Assembly (NCBI GenBank): GCA_039881145.1
Contig: JAYKKI010000061.1
Coordinates: forward strand, 8,132,001-8,196,000
DNA length: 64,000 nt
Source of the DNA: Druceiella hillmani
Lineage: Eukaryota; Arthropoda; Insecta; Lepidoptera; Hepialidae
Reading direction: 5' to 3'
Below the pieces are notes generated by a model. That model was not told where the DNA came from, searched no databases, and was given only the letters and a program-made list of their open reading frames with translations. Position 1 is the first letter of the stretch. Every line of letters begins with the position of its first letter. The position numbers and the translations under genes are program-made. Below, one piece after another: positions 36,736 to 51,952 of this stretch.

Positions 36736-36915
36736 TTCTATTCAAAGATGTACACCGATAACAAAAATAATTTTATGAAAGTGTATCTCAATGAAATCAA
36801 TTAAAATTAATTTTACCAGTAGTTATAAGAAATATGCAAAAAGTGCAAACAAATTCACAGTCATATAAGTCAAGCAGGTAATTCGTCAGTATGTTGGTTA
36901 TTCGCGGCGGTACTT

Positions 36916-36923
36916 CTTATATA
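36916..36923 (-). promoter_or_regulatory. TATA box of lysozyme pseudogene B
   Basis: TATATAAG (minus) sits in a block of roughly 60 bp upstream and 30 bp downstream that is conserved with the promoter of the intact gene at 41130. This includes 'ttattagatacataaacg', a GATA-type TTATC, and 'atactgacga' followed by 'ttacctgctt'. Confidence 0.7.
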
Positions 36924-37169
36924 CTAAGTAAAGGTGATCGTATCGATATGATGATAACGTTTATGTATCTAATAACTTCGTTAAATGCAGGAAAATTGGC
37001 ACATTTTAATCATTTTCGTGAATAAGCGTGCATTAACTTTCAAAAAAGACAATAGTAACTGGTTATTGTTTTGCATAATTTATTATCAGATAAATAAGTA
37101 AACTAATGAATATTACGAAATTAATAAGTACAACAACCTATAATTGTTAAAAACCCGTTAACCTAACAG

Positions 37170-37639
37170 TCATTAAAGATGAACTACATCTAGCCAATAC
37201 TTCTTTACGGATACGAGGACTCTTAAGGAAGATCTCAGGAAACGTATAGAAGTATTCGAAAGATGGACATAAAGACACACGATGTCTATATCTCGGACTC
37301 AGAAAGTCACTAATGAGATTTTAAGACGGGTTTACGAAAAATGCAAGCTTTACAAACCATCAAACAATGTAAAGTTGCATATCTGGGGTAAATGTTCAGG
37401 CATGACAGACACGAGCTCTTGCAACTAATAATGATGGAAAAAGTTACTGAGATAAATAAAATCGGTCGTAGAAGAAAGTCATAATTACGCAACATCCGAG
37501 AATGGACAGGAATTAGTAGTGTCGTTGAACTTTTTCAACTTACCAAGGGCAAGACCAAATGCGCACAGCTGACCGTCAACCTTCATTATTGGAGAGACAC
37601 CCTTAGAACAAAAAGAAGACAAATAGACTAAAAAGTAAT

Positions 37640-37640
<1 letters not shown>
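37170..37640 (+). mobile_element. Degenerate LINE C-terminus between the divergent lysozymes
   Basis: The plus strand shows, over several frames, a YGYE-like start, 'RRIL'-type and 'VTNE.LRRVYEK' segments, an 'HIWGKCSGM' remnant of a GH-I-R-H motif, then 'RRKKS', 'LRNIREWTGISSV' and 'ELFQLTKG' ending QLTVNLH. This is the typical tail of an RTE-like or related insect non-LTR polyprotein. Several stops and shifts are present, and the clade is an inference. Confidence 0.75.
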
Positions 37641-41090
<3,450 letters not shown>

Positions 41091-41129
41091 AAACGTTATC
41101 TTCATACCGATACGACCATCTCTGTCTAG

Positions 41130-41137
41130 TATATAAG
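41130..41137 (+). promoter_or_regulatory. TATA box of lysozyme copy 2
   Basis: TATATAAG is followed about 30 bases later by the conserved 'ataatactgacgag', giving a predicted start near 41160 and a 5' leader of about 140 bases with no intron. A GATA-type site (gttatct, 41096-41102) lies upstream and is conserved in pseudogene B. I see no kappaB-like motif in the 200 bases upstream, unlike lysozyme copy 1. Confidence 0.7.
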
Positions 41138-41301
41138 AAATACTGCAGTCAGAAACTATAATACTGACGAGTTACCTGCTTAACTTGTACGACTTCGAAT
41201 TCAGTTGCTCTTTTTACATATTTTTTTTCATTTCATTTCTTTTCATTGAAATATACTTTCATAAAATTATTTCTGGTATCCATGTGCATACTTAAATAGA
41301 C

Positions 41302-42029
41302 ATGAAGATGGCATTTTTACTCAAGAGTCTCATGGTGGTTTGCGTGCTGCTGGTTGCAGCCGCAGTTGAGGGTAAAATCTTCACGAGATGCGGACTAGCG
41401 CAGGAACTGAAAAGACAAGGTTTCCCGACGAATCAACTTAGAAATTGTAAGAAATCAGATATTTACTATAATTTACTAGATCCAACTTGATGTATACATG
41501 CATGACAATGATGTGTAACGGTGACGTGGAAGTGGAGAATTTCCATTAAAAGCACTAAATAAAAATACTCACGTTTAAATGTTCTTTAGCTGAAGTTGTA
41601 AATTATGATCAGTACAATATATCTAAACCAATGAAAATTCATTGCAGGGGTGTGCTTGGTAGAAGCAGAGAGTTCCCGCAACACAAAGGCAACAAACACA
41701 AACACGAACGGCTCCAGCGACTACGGCCTGTTCCAAATCAACGACAGATACTGGTGCGAACACGGAAGACCTGGCAAGGATTGCAATGTTAGATGCTCAG
41801 GTAAGCAGCATACATTTTACATTAACAGGCATTACACATTGTACATAATGCACGACATATTTTATCAACTGTCGTGTTGCTTGTTGCAGACCTGCTGTTG
41901 GACGACATAACGATCGCATCTCGCTGCGCCAAGATCATCTACAACCGGCACCAATTCAGTGCTTGGTACGGCTGGTTGTACCGCTGCCAGAGCGCGTTGC
42001 CAGACATCTCCATGTGTGGGGTGCTCTAA
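41302..42029 (+). CDS. Lys: C-type lysozyme, intact (lysozyme copy 2)
   Basis: A secreted peptidoglycan muramidase, the second intact member of the cluster. Exons 41302-41446, 41648-41800 and 41890-42029 (introns of 201 and 89 bp, both phase 1) give 145 residues. Residues 1-24 are a signal peptide ending VEG, and the mature chain begins KIFTRC and has 121 residues. Catalytic Glu56 (VEAESS) and Asp73 ([10 protein letters not shown]) and the substrate-site sequence NDRYWC are present. All eight cysteines are kept (30, 51, 85, 94, 98, 112, 132, 142). The C-terminus [10 protein letters not shown] runs three residues past the last cysteine. The start is the first of two close ATGs (Met1, Met3) after the TATA box. 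The gene is divergent from pseudogene B, 4.6 kb away, and clearly its sister. Junctions were deduced from GT/AG signals and from agreement with the other copies. Confidence 0.95.
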
Positions 42030-42102
42030 TTGATCTCAGGGCGTTATTGAGTTAACAGCCGTACCTGTAAACGTAGAGATCCAAATAGTAGAATGTTTAT
42101 AT

Positions 42103-42108
42103 AATAAA
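42103..42108 (+). terminator. Polyadenylation signal of lysozyme copy 2
   Basis: AATAAA lies 74 bases after the stop codon. The 3' flank before it is similar to that of pseudogene B ('ttgatctcag.gc.ttattga'). Confidence 0.75.
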
Positions 42109-42322
42109 TGAAGGTTTGAAATATTGGGCATTAATTTATTGGAAGTATAATTCTATGTGAATTGCATGAATCGTAAGTATATATAATGGTCATACACTCT
42201 TCAATTATATATAATGGTGGTACACACTTAATTTTACTAATAACAGCCATTAATTATTTCTAAGAATAATTTTTATAATTAGAAGTGCTTTAATACTATT
42301 ATGATAAAATGTATTTATTTAT

Positions 42323-42355
42323 ACTATGATGCTTGGTTATACCAAGCATCATAGT
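42323..42355. repeat. Perfect 15-bp-arm hairpin
   Basis: ACTATGATGCTTGGT and its exact reverse complement are separated by TAT. It lies about 215 bases beyond the polyadenylation signal of lysozyme copy 2. Confidence 0.85.
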
Positions 42356-44286
42356 TATATTTGTAATTATATATTAATCAATACATCAAATGTTCAATTC
42401 GTAGCTAATATAAAAGTAATGGTAAAATATATAAGATAATAGTTGGAAACAGGAACATTTTGATTTTTCATTACGAAGAACATTTTTCATTACGATATTG
42501 ATATGTGAAAAATTTCGTGGTCAAATATAATTAAAAGTCTGACAATTCATACCGCGTTTTCAAAGTGTTCTGAAAAATTTTATATTTTGATAAAAATTTG
42601 TATATTTATTGAAAACGTAGTTGACAAACTAACAACTATTTGAGACTGCATAACAAAGAATGCTAATCTCAAATGATAATTTTGTTGTAGACATTGAAAT
42701 AATATATTATGCGATATGTCAAATACCAATAAGTCATATGGTAAAACTCTGAAATCTTCGGATGGAATTTATACTTTCTTAAACATTGTAAAATACGTTT
42801 TAAAATATCTTGTCAAACTTTAAATTAAGTACGCGAAGGACTTTCCGACCACTAACCAGTTTAAAGTCTAAAGTTTCAGGGATTTCCGCCTACTAGTCTA
42901 TCTTTTAGTTCTGCAAGTAACTCGTTATCTTCTGTGACTAGTCCACCTATATACGAGTAAATTTCGTTTTTTTCGCTTGCTAGTTACGAAAATGTTCTGA
43001 ATACACAGAAAACTCAGCTTAAGACTGAAATTAATAAAGCTAAACATGGTAGAGTATTATTTTGACAAGAACCTCTTACAGCTAATTAGAAAACAAAATG
43101 TGCGAAAAAATATCAGATTGCAAACATTACATGTGTAACAAAATAAATACCTCAGATATCTCTGATTTGGCTATGGAGTGTTATTTGTATGTTTTCCCTT
43201 CGGATGATAATCCTCAACCATTTTTCGAGATTTTTATTATCTTCTATTTAATTAAAGTATTTAAGTATAGAAAATTAAAGTCATTCTCTTCACGGTCATG
43301 CGCATTGCTTGTCAGCTAGACTGACATGTAGAAATACTGTTGTCTGTTTTTAATTCAGATTATCAAAAACCTGAAGGATTATAATCACCCAAAAAAATTA
43401 GTAAGTTGGGATTGAACGAACCTATCAAAAACAGTTAGACTGTGATGGAATGGTTACTATAGGCCTATATAAAATCTTTGTGCTTTAAAGGGAAATTTCC
43501 CCAATTCCACAGGGAAAAAAACAATTTGGATCGAAATAATACATCAGTGCTAAAAATAACGGTAACCAGAGTTTCTTTACATACACATTGCTGCATGCGG
43601 ATTACTATTTAATTTCGAGAACATTCTTTTTACACCAAATAAAGAGACATCAGAAATGCAATTTCGATATCACGAGAGTAGCCAAAAATATCCAGATGGA
43701 GAAAAAATACTGTATTATTTGTATGATTTTTAGACATTTTATGCATTGTTGGAACTCTGCTCATTTATTAATTTTGAACAAAGTTGTTCCTTCCTTGATT
43801 TTCGACACCCACTTTTCAAATCAGGAAACTGGTAATACTTACATTAAGAAATTCTTCTAACAGTGGTAATGTAAATAAGGGTGTCCATAGACCTATAACT
43901 AATTCAATAATCGTTGATATTTCAACATATTATATATAACCATTACTAGAGCTGCTTTTAGTTCTGGTTAAACGATTGCGCTCATTTACACAGAACAACT
44001 TACCCAAGCGACCAATAGATGTTATAAGCTAATCTTCCTTTAATCACATTCGTCCCAAGTATGTCGACAATATTTAATTTGCACTTAGTAAACTCTCTAA
44101 CTAAAATCCCTTCCGATAGAGTTTTAGATCTTATCCCCTTACTTGTACTGCTCTAGTAAAAATAATATATCGATACGTCTAACTAAAAGTAACACTCAAC
44201 CTCGTATTCCCATGTTCCTCAATTCCCATATTTTGAGGCATTTCTATTGCTCCTTATTACAATATTTATTGACAGTATCTGACAGA

Positions 44287-44335
44287 TTCATTGACATATT
44301 TTAAACCCATTTTGGGTTTAAAATATGTCAATGAA
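44287..44335. repeat. Perfect 23-bp-arm hairpin, 3-base loop
   Basis: Arms 44287-44309 and 44313-44335 are exact inverted copies around TTT. They are followed by the reiterated motif 'agatcaca' (44336-44372). The tight loop is typical of a template-switch palindrome and could extrude as a cruciform. Confidence 0.9.
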
Positions 44336-47300
44336 GATCACACTAGATCAGATCACAGTAGATCACACTCTAATCGGACAATGGACAAAAATAAGAGACT
44401 TTTTTTAACTACAACAGTTTACTTCTGTTACAATTAAATTTCATTCTTTTATTTACAATTATAAAGTATCTGGACTTTGCTGACTTATCAGTATTTCACT
44501 TAGTAATTTATGTACATTGCATCAAATTTAAATCTTAAGCATTCCGTAAAATATCTTCAATTAGGTATTCCTTCATTTAACCCAAGCCTACCCAAGTCAA
44601 AAACTCACTATCATTATTTAACTACATGGTATCATTATTTAACTATATGTGTATTATCTTGATTTAATGGGTTTCCGTTAAGGAAACCAGAACATATTCG
44701 CTATATTCCTGACATCAGGAAATACGACTTGAGGCCAAAAATATGGCGAGTAAGTTCTTGTTCCCTTAATAGAAATCTGTTAATAGTAAAATAACATACA
44801 TCTTCTGAGTTTAGATAGTAGCTAAATGAAATAATTCCGACTACATATATTGAAAATCTACTTTAATATTTAATACTCAAAAAATCCACAAAACCATTGT
44901 TATCTCGCTACCGGTTTAATTTTGTTTTATTTTTTATTTTCAAATATCAATCTTTAAACATGCAATGTATCTCAACTTGTGCGGATGTGACCTTTATTTT
45001 GAACACAATGAGTTCATTAAGCATGTAAGAGAATTCAAGAAGTTAATAAATTAATTAATTTTAACTTTAAATAATACTAATAAAGTTATTACAAATTTCT
45101 CCAAATAGTCAGCAATGATTGGTATCTTCATTAGAAGTAACTCAATTTACGCATAAATAATAAAATTTAAATAATAAAAGTAATAATATAAGTAAATTGA
45201 AATCAAAAATTTTAAATTTAATTTTGATCGGATTTGTTTGTGTTTAAAACTGAAGGTATTGTATTAGCATCGAGGAGAGGTCAATGAATGTATGTACACC
45301 TACATACATTGTACGTGTGTACTTTTGTATGTATGCTTTGTAACACTTATAAAATCTAAAGGGACCATACGATTGACTGCGAAATTTCTTATTTGATATT
45401 GGTCAACAGAATGAAGAAAACGACAAGTTTCTGAGCTCGGAAATTCGTTTCGCCCTTGGGTTATGCCACCTGAAAACTTAAACCTGTTCCCTGCAAAATT
45501 AAAGAGAATTTAATTTGATCGGAATCTAACAAACAAGAGTGTAGACTATTCGTGTTAGACCATAGAGGATACTTATTATTTTTTATTGAAAATGGAAATG
45601 TATTTCCCGAGATAAGGATAAAAAACTCATTTTTTCCATACACTAAAGTGTTCCTGGTAGGCCACGCGCGTGCACTGTCTCGCTAATGCCGTTGTCACAC
45701 TCTCATTGTTCGATAACAAGATTCTACAGGTAGTTTTTTTTCCTATTACCCTTATATAACCCTGATAAATCTGCCACTCTTGACGTAAAATCGTTCAACC
45801 ATGTTTCCGACATAAAACGAGGTTTCTTGATTTAATATTGGACTGAATCAGACTATTATTTATTATTTCACACATTTAGATGAAAATTGTGTTTACCGGT
45901 GTTTTCGCTAGACCCATCGTTTGCTTAGGCAAATCCGGGTTAGTAAATTATCAGTTGAGTAGACAATTTGACTCTAATTATTACCTACCTTCGTTATTTC
46001 TGGATGTCACAACACGTACGGATTCTAATCAAGGTCGAATACCAATCAATATACGCCGGTCAACAGCCGTCTGGTAGCGGATCCTTTGTTAGTACAACAG
46101 CGTTGATTACCAGTGAGGTCAATGAACCTAAGGCTATCAGGTCACAGATGCCATTTTGTTTTGTAACATTCATTAACTCACTTCTTTATCTGTTAATAAA
46201 TCGGACAAAACTTATCAAGTACTTCCTGTTAATATTTTCTAAATTAAGTAGTGATTTTAACCTGGATTATTTTAATCTTAAATTTATCATATATTTAGAA
46301 ACATTTATAATATATTTAGAAATATCCAATTATTAAAATTTCAATGACATAAGTTGGTGTAAATAAATACATATACATATGTATACATATACATATACCT
46401 CAGAAATATAACATCAGATATATAATGATAGCTGAATTTTACTCAATTCACATGGGATTAAAATGGTCATATTTATAATGGATTTCATTAAAATCCATAC
46501 TTAGTTTTTGAACATTTTCATAAACAAATTAATAAAATGCTTTACGTTTTTGGAATTTACTCCTTAAGAATCGATTTTCATATATAGCGCCTGGTATGAA
46601 GTTTTGTAAATAGTAAAATCAGAATTTCAGAGCATACGAAGTTCAGAGCGTTAAAAAAAAGTAACGTAATGTAATCAGCTTATCTCAGGAACGTCTTTAA
46701 TTGACAGACCGAATTATTTTCTGAGAGCTCTAAGCATCGTTTGTTTTGGCTGGAAATAGCATTTAACAAAAGTAGTAAAATTAATACAAGAAAAATAAAC
46801 TACACGGAAACAGAGTGAAGATATTGGTCTCTCACAAAGATGTAATGGAAAATAAACGCACCGACGGAGCAAACGTGAAGATGAAAAAATGCTGAGATAT
46901 ATATTGTTAGTGGTATTATAAATAAACGGGTAAGTATAGTGAAATGTTAACGTTTTTAATGAAAATAGAATTTATTTATTTATTTGTTGAAAAGCTCATA
47001 AAACAAGTTACAGTCACGTAGATATATAATAAAAAGAACAGAATAAAGACTATATAAATCTAACTAATTATGTGTGCACAAAATGGTTGGAGCGTTTATG
47101 TATACATTTTCAAGTGTTACTTGTGTTATTAAATATATGCCAAAATATATTGATCAATTATTAAGTTAGTATTAACTTAGAATTTTATTATTCTATACAT
47201 TAATTCTATCGTAGCTGTTTTTAATGTTTATAAATAATGTATTTTGTTTTCCTAGCAGAATTAATTTGGTTGATGAATACAGAATTAATATGTTTACGCG

Positions 47301-47359
47301 AATGTAATTCCTTTTTTTTTAATAATGTGCTTAAGAAACGTGTAGGTTATTTATCTCCT

Positions 47360-47545
47360 TAGGCAAAAGGAAGTCAGCTGTGCCGACTTTGGTATAATAT
47401 AAAAGCCAAGGACAGAAGAGAGTTAGCAAAGGAAAAGCAGCAACGGATGGCCACTGGCAGAGTGTGGCTCCTCCGCCAGTGGCCATCCGCTGCTGCTACA
47501 TCCAAATTGATCTCATCATTTCCTTAATAGCGCCGGCGCTAATTG
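47360..47545 (+). pseudogene. Myb/SANT-like (Harbinger-type) coding relic
   Basis: A plus-strand frame reads LCRLWYNIKAKDRRELAK then EKQQRMATG. This matches the end of the Myb/SANT-like DNA-binding domain found in PIF/Harbinger element proteins and their domesticated relatives (pattern LW..IK...R....KE...MATGGG). The expected GGG follows only in the inverted copy: read on the minus strand, the right arm of the hairpin gives QQRMATGGGAT. The upstream half of the domain is missing. Confidence 0.5.
47437..47496. repeat. 22-bp-arm hairpin within coding relic
   Basis: Arms 47437-47458 and 47475-47496 pair at 21 of 22 positions around a 16-base loop. Both arms encode the QQRMATG motif, one on each strand, so the structure is an inverted duplication of part of the Myb/SANT-like relic. 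Confidence 0.9.
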
Positions 47546-47902
47546 TGGAAGTCCCATCAAACGATTTTGCCTAGAAATTCAATCGAAGTAAACAACGGGT
47601 GTAATATAATCGAGGCAAGATTTATTGTACACTTAACAATAAATCTTTTATTCATAGTGTTTTTTTAGAAATAAAATGATAAAGTAACGGGGCATGGTAA
47701 GCTTTCAGATTGATTTATTTAAAGTGAATTTTATTCGAATTTATATTTAATACTGAGGAAGCATTATTTCAAACGAAAGTAGTCTGTACTTTAATCACCA
47801 TTAAAATTGTAAATTGTAAAATTAATTTAAGAACTTTTCCATTGGATTTTTATTTTATTTTCATTCTAGTAATATGCGAAAATGTATTGAAATTTAAAAT
47901 TT

Positions 47903-48340
47903 GTGAATCTACAGCTCCGCATCTACGGATTATCTACAGATCCGTCTGTGCAACAATCGAGGAGTAGAAGGGAAGCTTTTGCTGAAGCCGCGGAAACTTT
48001 GTCAACATCGTCCGTGGCAACGAAAAATGTTCCTGCTAGTCAGCCTAGAGGTATAGTGCAGGAAACCATGTTGGACGTGGATACGAATGTACCAATATGC
48101 AGGAAATGCACCAACAACCAGCATTCGGATATCCTGTTCATATTCAACCAACGTCAGTTACTGCAGATGGAAGAATTAAAAAGAAATTGCATTGGGCATG
48201 GAATGGATCAAAGACAACGATGAGATGCGAGCTCCGTCGAATTTCCGTGTGAATCCGCAAGGATTCAAGATTTTAAGTCAAAATCGAGAAACGAAGGCTC
48301 GTGCTGAAATCGCAGAGAGGGAACTGAAAAATAAATGAAA
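47903..48340 (+). pseudogene. Frameshifted coding relic of unknown identity
   Basis: Composition is clearly more GC-rich and codon-like than the flanks. Frame 1 (47903-48223) gives an acidic, Ser/Ala-rich stretch (SRSRREAFAEAAETLSTSSV). From about 48090 a second frame reads sensibly (NMQEMHQQPAFGYPVHIQPT). From about 48190 a third ends NPQGFKILSQNRETKARAEI and ELKNK before TGA at 48336-48338. Two frameshifts would explain this. It may be the downstream part of the Myb/SANT-like relic 350 bp away, or an unrelated retrocopy. I do not recognise the protein. Confidence 0.4.
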
Positions 48341-51300
48341 TACGTTTTAAAATTATTAATTTATTTTACTTATACATATTCATTCTATTTTGTGTTTTTA
48401 AATATTGTTTTTTTTATTTCATTTTCATTTTTTCTATACCATATTTATATACTCTTTGTACTAATTCTATTTTCATTACTTTTATTTTTATAAATGTTTC
48501 TTGATGTGAGCAATATTGTGTTTTATTTTATATTTTTTAAATTTCACAACAGACAGTTAAATTTTCAATAATACATCATATAGTCATTATTTTGTTGTGT
48601 ATAGGAAGGCAGTGTAGCACATTATTTAAAACATTTAAAAGCTAAACATTTTTTATATATTTGATCTTGCACAAAAACGGTGGGAATTATTTACTAATTG
48701 TTAAAGTCGCATTTATGTTATCAAGCTTTGTTAATAAGGTTCTACAAGTACACATTACAGTTTGGTAACAAATTCGTATGAACAATGTTCAATAAAGTGT
48801 ATTAAGTAATGAAATAAGATTTTCATTTCGAATCCCTAATAAATAATGGTTTGTGTTATCTAGTCCAAACTAATTTAACGCAAGTTTTTGTTTTGTCATT
48901 TTACTAACATAATTTTTATTAAATGTAGCTTCTGTGATCATTTGTACTTGAATTCCATTTGTCAGAATACAATATATTTTTCCAAGTATTTTTTAAATTA
49001 CCAAGTATAAAGAATAAATATATAAATAGGTATTGATAACTTCCTGAATTAAAGCAGTCACTGGCTTATATTATATAGTACAAACTAATTAAATGCTCAT
49101 TTTATCATTCTGGCTATAGGTAAAGTGAAGCATCCAGTGCAAACGAATTTTAATGCACATTTTAATATTCTAGCTATAAGAAAAGGGAATCATGTCGCTA
49201 GTCAAATTGAATATCAATAAAAGAATTTTTTAATTGTAATCATTAAATGTCTGGTTAAATATCTGGTTAATGTATGAATATTTGGTGTCTTCTATCCTAA
49301 ATTAAAAAGTTAATTTTAATTTTAACTTCTTAGTCTTACTAAATGTTTTTAATTTAATTGTATAAATTTGATCTTATTCCTTTGTATTTTACTTGAACAT
49401 AATTCTATTGTCAGCCTTTTTCTTATTAAATAATTTTACATTTCCATTTAATAATATTGATATTTATATTTATGTACAATGTTACCTATTTTATACATTC
49501 CAATCGTACGTAAGGAATAAACTCCAGTCGCGCGTCGAAGCAGACACGCACAATTTTTTCTGTTTCAAAATGTTTACGCAATTTCCAAAAACAAATAACT
49601 TACCCTTATTTTTCCCTAACGATAACCTCTTTATATTAAGAGATTTGTCTTTATTCTGATTATAACAAATGAAACAAAATGTTTGATAAATCACGAGCAA
49701 GAAATTGGTAGTAATATAAAAATACGGTGATTCATATGGATTCATATGGAATTCATATGAATTCATCATTAATTGATGACTAGTATGTTTGCATTCAGTA
49801 TACCCAAGGGTATGAATAGTAGGAAAAGCTTGAGTAAAATTTTGGTCTTCTTTCTCCAGCAAATCTGAATATTATTTTCCTTCTATGTAACAGCTGCACG
49901 GGTCCAATTAAAAATGGGAGATTTCCTTTTATTATTGAGTTATTGAAAAATTTTGAGACTTCTTGTTATTTTCATGTTATATAACTTCCAGAGCCGATCT
50001 AGAATTCGAAAAAATAACAATAGTTCAGGCATCAGGTAGTATTACAAAAAAAAAACACGTAAGTAGTGCGCATTTTTTGGATTTTACCTTGGAAATACCA
50101 ATACAACATTTTCGGGAAACAGAGGAAGGTATAGAGAATATTATGAAAAACTAATTGTGTTATATCTTACAAATAGGGAAATTTACAATAAAAAATATAA
50201 TTTTTTTAAAGAGAATTAAGTTCTCTGCAACTTTTATTTAAACCATTTTTCGTATTATTTCATTAAACATAAAGCGGTTGAAAGTTTACAAAAATAGTTT
50301 TCGCAGTATTACTCATAAACCAAAATTATCGAAACCCCAAAATAGTTATTAATGAATACTTGTTACCGCAATTGAATAAATTTTTTTAACTCTTTGAATA
50401 ATTATCCACCGCCATCATTAATTAATAATTATCGGAATATTTATAATGGGCTGATTATACGTGGATGACATCTAAAAGGTTGACTGAATAAGTAAGGTGA
50501 AAGTGCAGCTTACTTATTGTTAATTCACTTAAATCTTGTGTTCTGTTTTAATTCCATTTGGCTAAATGAAAATTATACCTATACAGTCTTGGTTGAAGTA
50601 TTTATCAGAAGATCCATGAGTGCCATTCTCCTTATTCCCAAGATTTTCCCGAAATTTTCCGCAATATAATTTCCATTATGGTAGATGCAACCGATCCTGT
50701 GAACACAGAACAAGATAAATTAAAATAAAATGATAACAAGATACTTTAACATAAGGGCGAACCAATAAAATCAATAGAATAAGTGAGGAATCAATAAAAT
50801 AGATATGATTGAAAACAAAAGAAAACGAAACGCAATAGTGGAACGTTTTTCGATTATACATGTTTTTAATGTGTAATCAAAAAATATTTGATGTTATACA
50901 TATTTTTAATCAACGTTTTGAAAAACGTTCAGTTTCTTCCACATTTTAACAAAATGCAAAGTGAGAGTTAATATCCTTTCAAATAAATACCACAAATTGT
51001 TCATATAAAAAGCCTGCGTAAATTTCATAACAAAATATTTTGCTCTAAGTTGATACCACTGTGCCTAATCGTCAGGCGGAGTTTTGGCGCCTTCCGTCAA
51101 GTAATTTGTTTAGCGCCTTCGCTTAGCTTATTCAACTTCTATTGTGCTCAGTAATTTTTAATAAATTGAATATCTACATATTTTTATGTTTATATAATAT
51201 TATATTTATATAATTATAATTATATATTTCAAGTTATATTAATTTTTGTTGCCAAGGAAATGTATTTTGTAGAATTGCTGAAAACATTAAAAAATACCTA

Positions 51301-51851
51301 CAACGAATTAGTAGTATAGCTTATATTTTAAGAATAAAGGGAAAAACCTCATCATGTGTAACGAAGTAAATTTTTCCAAAATTAAATATAGGTCCCATTT
51401 ATGATTTTTGAGAATCATTTCAAATAAATAACTGATTTCCAATATTTTTTTCCATTTTTCAACCATGGACTTTAAAAATGGGGAAAAATTCCAGATACTA
51501 TCTTACATTATTACTTGTTATTTTCTCCAGTCTTTCATTAGAATTTTCGTTTGAAATTATTTGGATTAACTTCTGTCATCAATTTCTAGAGATGCAGACG
51601 ACCACTAATTCTACTTTATTGGTGTTTCCATGCGCCCAATGCATGTCAATTTTCTCAACAATAACTTTTCAGTACATTCCAGGATACATAATTAAATCTT
51701 TTTATACAGCGTATGCAACGAAAGGCGTTCAGAATACCGACTTATTTTACGAGTTCGTAGCATCGTTTACTTAGAATACAACGAATACCACCTCAATAAA
51801 ATATCTAATTATTTTTAATGAAAAGTGAAATAAACAAAACTAAAGTTTTTC

Positions 51852-51952
<101 letters not shown>

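Larger units (their letters stand above)
42110..47340. other. AT-rich intergenic interval
   Basis: No gene was recognised. Two perfect hairpins (42323-42355 and 44287-44335) are listed separately. Plus frames 43098-43319, 43588-43860 and 45880-46336 and minus frame 45461-45643 match no family known to me. The 45880-46100 stretch is somewhat more GC-rich and could be a transposon remnant. Confidence 0.4.

Noticed and set aside
51478..51774. 98-codon frame with a signal-peptide-like start
   Set aside because: The hydrophobic start is easily produced by AT-rich DNA. There is no promoter, homologue or cysteine pattern to support a secreted protein.
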